DNA from: Wolbachia endosymbiont of Folsomia candida
Lineage (GTDB): Bacteria > Pseudomonadota > Alphaproteobacteria > Rickettsiales > Anaplasmataceae
Assembly: GCF_001931755.2 (NCBI RefSeq)
Contig: NZ_CP015510.2
Coordinates: 1 to 64,000, forward strand
Direction of reading: 5' to 3'
DNA length: 64,000 nucleotides
In this document: positions 49,150 to 56,460 of the stretch, one piece after another
Layout: the number at the start of each line of letters is the position of its first letter
Numbering within the stretch: position 1 is the stretch's first letter
Program-made: the position numbers and the translations under genes
Notes under the pieces: generated by a model
What the model saw: only the letters and a program-made list of their open reading frames with translations
What the model was told of the DNA's origin: nothing
The model's database searches: none

Positions 49150-49671
49150 CTATATAATACGTTTAAAAATGTTTTGTTTGTCTATTAGTGTGTGTTTTAA
49201 AGCACCAAGTATATGTAATGTTATAAAGAATATCATAGAATATGCAAGCAACGAATGTAGCTCATTTGCTGCAATAGCTAATTCTTTATTCTTATTGATT
49301 ATTAAAGGAATATGAAAAAAATACTTAATCTTTATACCGGAAGCTGAAGACATAACGTAACCAGATATCGGCATTAATACCATCAAAAAATATAAACTTA
49401 AGTGCACTATTTTTGTTATAGTAATTATAAATTTTGGGGAATTTGCAGGAAACGGAGGTACATAAGTAAAAATACGAAAGAGTATGCGTATTATAATTAG
49501 ACCTAAGAGAGTAATTCCACAAGCTTTATGAATAGCGTAAATACTGAATTTGATTTCGTTGCTTACTGGTAAACTTTTCATGTAAAATCCTGCAGAAAGC
49601 ATGCCTATCATGAAGACAGCCATTAACCAATGTATTATTCTTAAAGCTAAGCTATACTTCTCACTTTCCAT
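49150..49671 (-). CDS. Cytochrome b561-family membrane protein
   Basis: 173 residues, four predicted membrane helices. Candidate haem-ligand histidines are in ALRIIHWLMAVF, SIYAIHKACG, ELHSLLAYSM and MIFFITLHILGALKHTLID, the pattern of bacterial b561 proteins (CybB/YodB type), which pass electrons between quinol and other carriers. Likely co-transcribed with the NPD flavoenzyme, whose start lies 5 bp downstream. Confidence 0.9.
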   Translation of the reverse strand: MESEKYSLALRIIHWLMAVFMIGMLSAGFYMKSLPVSNEIKFSIYAIHKACGITLLGLIIIRILFRIFTYVPPFPANSPKFIITITKIVHLSLYFLMVLMPISGYVMSSASGIKIKYFFHIPLIINKNKELAIAANELHSLLAYSMIFFITLHILGALKHTLIDKQNIFKRII

Positions 49672-49783
49672 TTTTTACTACCTAAATTAGAATAGTAGAT
49701 ATATATAGCAAAAAAATTGTTTTTCAATTGAAATCATTTACATCTATATTCAGTATTATCTATTTAGTAGATTGGCAGATAAG

Positions 49784-50941
49784 ATGAATTACGATGTAAT
49801 AATTTCAGGTGGCGGATTACTTGGTCTGATTACCGCCATTGGCCTCAGTAATAACTCAATATCAGTTGCTGTGATTGAAAAAAACATCTTACCGCGCGCA
49901 GTTAATGACAATCGAGCATTTGCTATCTCTCAAGGTTCAAAAAAAATATTGGAAAATTTAGGGATTTGGCAATTTGTTAAAGATGAAGCTGAACCTATAT
50001 TTGATATATGCATACTGGATGGAAATAGCCCAATTACTGTGCATTATGACCATAAGATGGTTAGCGAAGAACCAATGGGTTATGTGGTGAATAATGCTGC
50101 TATATGGAATGCAATCAATAGTAATTTTTTGAATAAACTAAATGTGTATTCTGAGCATTCCTATAAAACGGTTGCTTGTGATTCAGGGTATGTGGAAGTT
50201 GTGCTTGATAACGATCAGAAGTTAATATCATCGCTATTTATCTGCGTTGAAGGTAAAAACTCTAAGCTACCAGAGTTATTTTCCATATCAATGACAAAAT
50301 TTAATTATAAACAAAGCAGTATAGTATGTAATGTAGCACACGAACTTCATCACCAAAATCTTGCAGTGGAGCGTTTTTTCCCTGGTGGTCCATTTGCAAT
50401 TTTACCAATGAAAGGTGGCTATACTTCTTCTATAGTTTGGACGGAAAAATCTGAAATTTCAAAAATGCTCATGAATTTATCTGAAGAGGAATTTGTTACA
50501 GAGCTTAAAAAAAGATTTGGTTCTTATTTAGGGGAAATTAAATTAGAGGGTGAAAGAAAATCCTATCCCTTAAGTTTTGCTTTTGCAAAGCATTTATATA
50601 GGAGTAGAGTTTTACTGATTGGTGATGCAGCGCATTCAATTCATCCTGTTGCAGGTCAAGGGCTGAATCTTGGAATGAGAGATGTAGAAAGTGTTATAAG
50701 ACACATAACTGCTGCAAAAGCTGCTGGTGTTGATATTGGTAGCAATTATTTATTAAAGCGAATATCACGTGATAGATATTTGGATAATTTCACAATGGCG
50801 CTTGCAACTGATGGTTTAAATAGAATATTTTCCAATAGGATATTCTGTGCTAAAGCACTCAGAAATTTTGGTTTGGCCGCAGTTGAAAATTCAGATTTTC
50901 TTAAAAAACGCTTCATTCGGCACGCTATGGGGCTTATGTAA
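49784..50941 (+). CDS. UbiH/UbiF/COQ6-family ubiquinone hydroxylase
   Basis: FAD monooxygenase of ubiquinone biosynthesis. The dinucleotide-binding motif VIISGGGLLGLITAIGLS, and the second FAD motif VLLIGDAAHSIHPVAGQGLN then LGMRD, are clear. 385 residues from ATG 49784; an in-frame TTG at 49772 is less likely. Which ring position it hydroxylates cannot be told from sequence; some Alphaproteobacteria use one broad enzyme for several positions. Confidence 0.92.
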   Translation: MNYDVIISGGGLLGLITAIGLSNNSISVAVIEKNILPRAVNDNRAFAISQGSKKILENLGIWQFVKDEAEPIFDICILDGNSPITVHYDHKMVSEEPMGYVVNNAAIWNAINSNFLNKLNVYSEHSYKTVACDSGYVEVVLDNDQKLISSLFICVEGKNSKLPELFSISMTKFNYKQSSIVCNVAHELHHQNLAVERFFPGGPFAILPMKGGYTSSIVWTEKSEISKMLMNLSEEEFVTELKKRFGSYLGEIKLEGERKSYPLSFAFAKHLYRSRVLLIGDAAHSIHPVAGQGLNLGMRDVESVIRHITAAKAAGVDIGSNYLLKRISRDRYLDNFTMALATDGLNRIFSNRIFCAKALRNFGLAAVENSDFLKKRFIRHAMGLM

Positions 50942-51086
50942 TAGTCAATACTTTCATGCTAATGTAGCCTACTATCTAATAAATATTCAGCTACACAGAT
51001 TTTTGTATCCTTCCAAGGTATACAGCCGCAGAGTATGATGGTATGATATACACACTATACTTATTTAATAAGACTAGCTTAGTTAA

Positions 51087-52505
51087 ATGCACGAGATATT
51101 CATAAGAAATAACTACAAACCATTGGTCGGAAAAATCAAGATTAATGGTTCAAAAAATGCAGTTTTGCCTATAATGGCAGCAAGTTTGCTATGTAGTTCA
51201 CCGATTACTTTGTTTAATGTTCCTGACTTGGTTGACGTGCAGATAATGATTAACCTACTACAAAACCTTGGAGCAGAAGTGAAATTTACTCACAATAAAG
51301 ATTATAAAGCAAATCATACTTTGGAAATTGACTGCAGCAATATCAGAAGTTACTCAGCACAACATGAAATTGCAAATCAATTACGAGCATCTTTTTTAAT
51401 GCTAGGTCCAATGCTTAGCAAATTTGGTGAAGCAAAGATAACACTTCCTGGAGGATGCAACATCGGAAAGCGTCCTGTTGACATGCACGTCAAGGCATTA
51501 GAAGAAATGGGAGCTAAGATTGCAATAGACGGCAATAATATAGTCGCAACAGCAAAAGGAAAATTGCAAGGAAGAGAAATAACATTTGAGAAAATCAGTG
51601 TTGGAGCAACGGAAAATATAATCATGGCAGCGACTCTTGCTGAAGGAGCAACAACGATAAATAATGCTGCAATTGAGCCGGAAGTGCTTGATCTTATAGA
51701 CTTTCTAAAAAAAGTGGGAGCAGATATAAATGTTTATGACGATAGCATCACAATAAAAGGAGTGGGAAAATTAAACGGATGCACCCACAAAATAATACCA
51801 GACCGTATAGAAGCAGGCACGTATGCACTCGCTGCCATAATAACTGGTGGTGAATTGAAATTAGAAGGAATAAGTATATTAGATATAAAATGCATTTTAA
51901 ATGAATTGGAGGCTATTGGTGCTAATATCCAGCCTATTGCAGAATCTTCTGCCATCCAAGTAGCTGACACTGAGATCCAAGAAAAAGAAAACATCTGGAT
52001 TCCAGTGTCACGCACTGGAATGACATCAAACCAAGCTACTGATCTTTTGTTAGAGCCGCAAAAATTCATTGAATCGCATAATGACTGTATTGTCATCTCT
52101 AGAAAAAATGGCCATATTAACTCTATTAATGTTGCAACAAACCCTTATCCAAATTTTCCCAGTGATATGCAGCCTCAGCTTATGTCTGTAATGTGTATTG
52201 CTGACGGGACTTCAACAATTGAGGAAAATATCTTTGAAAATAGATTCACCCATATAAATGAGTTGAGAAAATTGGGCGCTAATATTAGTATAGAAAAAAA
52301 TAAAGCTACTGTAATTGGAGTAAAAAGCTTGTTTGGGGCTAGTTTATGCGCCACTGACTTAAGATCAACAGCAGCTTTGATTCTTGCTTCTTTGGTAGCA
52401 GGAGAAAAGACTGTAATAAGCAATGCTAATCACTTATTGAGGGGATATGAGGCAATGCACGAAAAGCTCAATTCATGTGGAGCTGATATTTCTGTTTTTA
52501 TGTGA
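51087..52505 (+). CDS. murA: UDP-N-acetylglucosamine 1-carboxyvinyltransferase MurA, with an in-frame WPE
   Basis: First committed step of peptidoglycan precursor (lipid II) synthesis. Motifs: KINGSKNAVLPIMAASLL, the catalytic cysteine in LPGGCNIGKRPVDMHVKALE, and the late LRSTAALILASLVAGEKTVI. Residues about 289-313 (IQVADTEIQEKENIWIPVSR then TGMT) are encoded by a WPE at 51949-52025, and make the enzyme 472 rather than about 430 residues long. The cysteine is the fosfomycin-sensitive form (Cys, not Asp). thyX starts nine bases after the stop. Confidence 0.95.
   Translation: MHEIFIRNNYKPLVGKIKINGSKNAVLPIMAASLLCSSPITLFNVPDLVDVQIMINLLQNLGAEVKFTHNKDYKANHTLEIDCSNIRSYSAQHEIANQLRASFLMLGPMLSKFGEAKITLPGGCNIGKRPVDMHVKALEEMGAKIAIDGNNIVATAKGKLQGREITFEKISVGATENIIMAATLAEGATTINNAAIEPEVLDLIDFLKKVGADINVYDDSITIKGVGKLNGCTHKIIPDRIEAGTYALAAIITGGELKLEGISILDIKCILNELEAIGANIQPIAESSAIQVADTEIQEKENIWIPVSRTGMTSNQATDLLLEPQKFIESHNDCIVISRKNGHINSINVATNPYPNFPSDMQPQLMSVMCIADGTSTIEENIFENRFTHINELRKLGANISIEKNKATVIGVKSLFGASLCATDLRSTAALILASLVAGEKTVISNANHLLRGYEAMHEKLNSCGADISVFM
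51949..52025. repeat. WPE inside murA
   Basis: TCTGCCATCCAAGTAGCTGA..ACTGAGATCC is a degenerate unit and TGGATTCCAGTGTCACGCAC..GGAATGACATC a good one. The order and reading frame resemble WPE 3 of purL. Confidence 0.9.
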
Positions 52506-52514
52506 GGTCACTTT

Positions 52515-53378
52515 ATGGATGAAGAATTTTATACAACTAAACGCGCTACAGTAAAAGAGATAGATGAAATTCTATATGAAGAACACAAAATACTGGATCA
52601 TGGATTTATTCGAGTAATAGATTATATGGGCTCTGATAGCGCTATAGTTCAGGCTGCTCGTGTTTCATATGGCAAGGGAACGAAGCAGGTTAGTCAAGAC
52701 GAAGCGCTCATCAAATATTTAATGAGGCACCATCACACCACACCATTTGAAATGTGTGAAATTAAGTTTCACGTGAAACTTCCTATTTTTATTGCAAGAC
52801 AATGGATAAGGCATAGAACTGCAAATGTAAATGAATATTCAGCGAGGTATTCAATACTTGATAATGAATTTTATATACCAAAACCAGAGCAGGTTGCAAA
52901 ACAATCTGATAATAATAAACAAGGTAGCGGTGAAGTTTTTGATTCGAATACTTCAAGTGAAATAATAGATTCTATCACAACTGACTCTAATTTAGTATAT
53001 TCTCATTATGAAAAACTTATTGAGCAAGGGCTTGCAAGAGAAATAGCTCGTACAAATCTAACACTCAATTACTATACACAATTTTATTGGAAAATAGATC
53101 TGCATAATCTTCTTCATTTTTTGAGGCTCAGAGCTGATGAGCATGCCCAATATGAAATCAGAGTCTATGCTAAAATTATGCTGGATATAGTAAAAAAATG
53201 GGTTCCATTGGCTTACAGCGCCTTTGTTGAATACAATTTAGACTCTGCCTGTATTTCAAAAAAAGGGCTAGAAGTAGTTCGAAAGTTAATTAAAGGAGAG
53301 AAAATCACCAGAGAGGAAAGTGGAATTAGCAAAAGAGAATGGGATGAGCTGATGCTTGTACTTGATAAACAATTTTAA
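52515..53378 (+). CDS. thyX: Flavin-dependent thymidylate synthase
   Basis: Makes dTMP from dUMP with FAD, NADPH and methylene-THF. The ThyX signature [15 protein letters not shown] (RHRxxSxNxxSxRYS with Ala-Asn-Val in place of the usual spacing residues) and [15 protein letters not shown] are visible. 287 residues. Directly downstream of murA. Confidence 0.96.
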   Translation: MDEEFYTTKRATVKEIDEILYEEHKILDHGFIRVIDYMGSDSAIVQAARVSYGKGTKQVSQDEALIKYLMRHHHTTPFEMCEIKFHVKLPIFIARQWIRHRTANVNEYSARYSILDNEFYIPKPEQVAKQSDNNKQGSGEVFDSNTSSEIIDSITTDSNLVYSHYEKLIEQGLAREIARTNLTLNYYTQFYWKIDLHNLLHFLRLRADEHAQYEIRVYAKIMLDIVKKWVPLAYSAFVEYNLDSACISKKGLEVVRKLIKGEKITREESGISKREWDELMLVLDKQF

Positions 53379-53380
53379 GA

Positions 53381-53408
53381 ATAAAGGGAAGCCATACTTC
53401 CCCTTTAT
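53381..53408 (+). terminator. Terminator hairpin downstream of thyX
   Basis: ATAAAGGGAAG pairs with CTTCCCCTTTAT with one bulged base and a 5-nt loop, two bases after the thyX stop, followed by T-rich sequence. Confidence 0.6.
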
Positions 53409-53718
53409 CATATTATCATCCTTTGTCTCCACAGTTTACAGTGATCCTTAATAGAAAGGGCACAACTGTAAGAACATCCCCTGAAGCGATAGGATGTGTG
53501 TCAAGTATCAACTACCGGGTGTCATCTCAGTCTCCTCCTTTTGTCATTCCAGTATCTTCCTTTTGTCATCCCAGTGCTACGACACTGGGATCCAGGTATA
53601 AAAATCCTTACAAATGAACAACAGATTGTGGAAGCATATGTTAAAATAATGTCTATAACGAAAAGGCTAGATTCCAGCGTCACGCGCTGGAATGACACCA
53701 AGGGTTAATGTTTTTAGT
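53409..53718. repeat. Intergenic WPE pair with IS-end-like repeat and spacer
   Basis: At 53461-53523 there is a copy of the 65-bp repeat seen at 5837 (CAACTGTAAGAACATCCCC start, GCGATAGGATG middle). WPEs lie at 53521-53595 and 53669-53697. The 73 bp between them resemble the reverse complement of the spacer at 15634-15710. No gene is seen. Confidence 0.75.
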
Positions 53719-54186
53719 TTACTTTCTCGCTAAATTAGACGTTTGTACAGTTGTGATAGAAAGGGTGGATATTTTCTTATTTACCGTATTAACTTCTTCT
53801 TTTTTGCCATCTTTTTCTTTTGTTTTTACAGGCTTAAGCTTAATTCCTTGATTTATTTGCTGTACAATAGAATTCACAGTTTCATTGTTACGCTGTTTCC
53901 AAGTGGGTTTAGGAGGTTTTATAGCATTTTCTCCTGCTTTAACCTCTTTTGCTTTCACTTCCACCCCTTCAACAACAGGCCAAGAAGCTCTACCGCCTTT
54001 AGGTAGTGATATAGGTAGAGGAGGTGGTGGCGGTGGCACATTGCCTTTCGATTGTGTAGCTAGAATACCATATAAAGCGTTCTTTTGTTCATTGGTTATA
54101 TTCTTTACTACACCACCCGAGACAGCGAATATTTTATTGAGAACGCTGATTAGTTCTTTGTCAGTCTCTAATGTAAAATCTGTCAT
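53719..54186 (-). CDS. Polyproline protein with a WH2-like motif
   Basis: 155 residues; the start has GGAGGT upstream. The N-terminal 48 residues may be helical. Residues 51-58 are PPPPPPLP, followed by a basic linker with KPPKPTWKQR. Residues about 102-124, ETVNSIVQQINQGIKLKPVK, match the WH2 actin-binding consensus (an amphipathic helix then IxxGxxLKxV). Polyproline plus WH2 is the layout of WASP-type proteins and of Rickettsia RickA. The last 12 residues (ITTVQTSNLARK) are encoded by the right-end repeat of the IS4 element, so the natural C-terminus was probably lost. Actin binding is inferred only. Confidence 0.75.
   Translation of the reverse strand: MTDFTLETDKELISVLNKIFAVSGGVVKNITNEQKNALYGILATQSKGNVPPPPPPLPISLPKGGRASWPVVEGVEVKAKEVKAGENAIKPPKPTWKQRNNETVNSIVQQINQGIKLKPVKTKEKDGKKEEVNTVNKKISTLSITTVQTSNLARK
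53728..53755. repeat. IS4 right-end remnant
   Basis: CGCTAAATTAGACGTTTGTA plus CAGTTGTG matches 27 of 28 bases of the right end of the complete IS (7091-7118). There is no transposase next to it. It forms the 3' end of the WH2-like gene on the opposite strand. Confidence 0.8.
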
Positions 54187-54428
54187 TTTTTACCTCCATA
54201 ATTAGTATATACCAGCCAAAACTAGTGCGAATGATATATATTTCTTGCCTCTAATAGATTAATATTAGCACTAATTTTATTAAAAATTATGGTATGCCAA
54301 CTCAACTTTCCGAATGCTTGAAATACAAAATTAAGATCTGTATAAGCGAAAAATTCAATACTTCTGCATAAAAAGAAGTGCCATAATCCGGAAAATTTTC
54401 CACGTTGATCCATCCAGAATTAGTGGTA

Positions 54429-54905
54429 CTACTTTTTGACTGGAGAAATATTGACAGCTTCAACTCTTACTTCGCTTAATGAACTTTGTTGCTCTTTTTC
54501 TGGATGAAAAGGGAGAATTGTTTCTTCAACCAAGTGCTCAATATATTGTGCTACCATCATGGTTATAGCACCTACCACTGCACATGTTAAAGCTCCCTGC
54601 CATCCTGATAATATAGCATTAGGAAAAAGAGAATTTGCAATTTGATTAAGAATAACAGCCGTACCAAAGGCAAGAATTGTCACTCCCATTCCAGATAAAA
54701 CAAACCAATCTTGTTCTGAATTAGTGGTGTTTTCTGTAATGTGAGACATAATCAACATTGTCATCAAAGTGCCAATAGTCCCGCCAGTAATTGCACTGGC
54801 AACTGTGCATGGGCTTGTAAAATTTATCAAGTACCATGAAAAAGTTCCTACTACAATACCAATCCCTAATGATAATACCAGTTTTTTCACTCTAACTTTA
54901 TCCAT
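54429..54905 (-). CDS. Hypothetical four-helix membrane protein
   Basis: 158 residues, with hydrophobic helices at about residues 8-27, 34-53, 68-90 and 98-120 (GWQGALTCAVVGAITMMVAQ), and a polar C-terminal tail of about 35 residues. I recognise no family. It lies upstream of the WH2-like gene on the same strand, with a 240-bp gap (54187-54428) in which I see no convincing gene. Confidence 0.72.
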   Translation of the reverse strand: MDKVRVKKLVLSLGIGIVVGTFSWYLINFTSPCTVASAITGGTIGTLMTMLIMSHITENTTNSEQDWFVLSGMGVTILAFGTAVILNQIANSLFPNAILSGWQGALTCAVVGAITMMVAQYIEHLVEETILPFHPEKEQQSSLSEVRVEAVNISPVKK

Positions 54906-55110
54906 ACTATACTACCTCGTTTATTAAATTTGTAATGCTAGTATAATTTACCATAAGCTGTCAATAATATTTTCCAATACATCTGAACTCCACTTGAAAG
55001 AGTGATCAATCTTACATAGCTTTTATGGTATAAATTTTCGTAAAAATAAGCTTAGGTATTTCTAGACTTTACCTGTATACTGAGTGAAAATCCTAGTTTT
55101 TAGTACGTAG

Positions 55111-56460
55111 ATGGATATAGTAAAGTTTGTTTTACTACTGCCGACAGTATTACTGATGTTAATCACTGGTATTTACCTTTCTGTTAAGCTAAAGTGGCTG
55201 CAGATATTTAGATTACCATACGCACTTTCGCTTATTGGAGCCAAAAGAGGAGAAAATAAGTTTTCTTCCATAGCTGCTCTATTTACAATTTTAGGTGGAA
55301 ATTTAGGGGTAGGAAACATTTCAGGCACAGCTATTGCTCTCAAAACAGGAGGGCCTGGGTTCATTTTGTGGATGATGATAATTATTGTTATCACTTCTGT
55401 AATAAAATATGTCACCTGTTACCTGAGTATAAAAAATAGAAAGGAAAAAAATAAAAGGTTCATAGGTGGCCCTATAACTTACATGGCTGATGCATTTAAT
55501 TCTAGAAAAGCTACAATTGCGTTTCTAATTATTATGATGATAGCTTCAATCACTGTTGGTAGTCTCGTACAGGTAAACTCACTTTCAATACCACTTGATA
55601 TGATAGGTGTGCCTGTAATTGTTGGCGGAATTACAATGGCTGCAATTTTTTTTATTATTACAGTTCTGAGTTTAAAAAAAATTAAAATTGTCATATCAGC
55701 TATGATTCCAATAATGACAATAAGTTACCTTGCACTTTGCGGTGCCGTATTATTTAAATTCAGTGAAAATATCTTGCCTTCTCTAGAGTTGATAATTAGT
55801 AATTTCCTCACAACCAGTAGTTTTAAGTCAGGTTTATCTTTGGGATTAATTCTGGAAGTATTAGTTATAGTTCAAGTAGGAACTTTGCGAGGCATTTTTG
55901 CAACGGATATAGGTCTTGGTCTTGAAGGAATTGTGCATTCTTCAATAATTCCGAAGAAAAATAATAATAAATTTATTATTGAGCAGAGTTTAATCACCAT
56001 AATATCACCATTTATAGTTGCGCTTATAGCATTCGTCACAACAATGGTGCTACTTGTGACAGATTCCTGGACCACTGATTTAGAAAGCACTAATATGTGC
56101 ATATTTGCTTTTAAAAAGGCAATAAGCTCTCCTTATATTGGTTACTTAATTATGGCCATAATGTTTTGCTTTGCATTTACCACTATTTTCACTTGGTTTT
56201 TTTGCTCAAAGCAGACAATACGCTATTTGTCCATGAATGATAAATACACCAAGATCTGGATTGTAATTTTTACCATGATTATCCCGCTTGGCTCCATAGG
56301 TAAGATTCAATTACTCTGGGATGTTGCTGACATTTCAATAGCAGCGTTATTGTTTATCAACATACTTGCTATATTGAAACTAACTTCTAAAAATGAAGAA
56401 GTGTTCGCTATGAGCAACAGATATTTAAAATTAACCGGCACATCTAAAACCAGCAACTAG
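55111..56460 (+). CDS. Alanine/glycine:cation symporter (AGCS family)
   Basis: 449 residues, about 11 membrane helices. The family signature is IAALFTILGGNLGVGNISGT then AIALKTGGPG near residue 55. It takes up alanine or glycine with Na+ or H+, which is plausible for an amino-acid-scavenging endosymbiont. Its 3' end overlaps that of the third ankyrin gene on the opposite strand by 30 bp. Confidence 0.93.
   Translation: MDIVKFVLLLPTVLLMLITGIYLSVKLKWLQIFRLPYALSLIGAKRGENKFSSIAALFTILGGNLGVGNISGTAIALKTGGPGFILWMMIIIVITSVIKYVTCYLSIKNRKEKNKRFIGGPITYMADAFNSRKATIAFLIIMMIASITVGSLVQVNSLSIPLDMIGVPVIVGGITMAAIFFIITVLSLKKIKIVISAMIPIMTISYLALCGAVLFKFSENILPSLELIISNFLTTSSFKSGLSLGLILEVLVIVQVGTLRGIFATDIGLGLEGIVHSSIIPKKNNNKFIIEQSLITIISPFIVALIAFVTTMVLLVTDSWTTDLESTNMCIFAFKKAISSPYIGYLIMAIMFCFAFTTIFTWFFCSKQTIRYLSMNDKYTKIWIVIFTMIIPLGSIGKIQLLWDVADISIAALLFINILAILKLTSKNEEVFAMSNRYLKLTGTSKTSN

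Noticed and set aside
54222..54413. A 63-residue frame on the minus strand between the WH2-like and the four-helix membrane protein genes
   Set aside because: No ribosome binding site, no recognisable domain, and composition typical of chance frames in AT-rich DNA.
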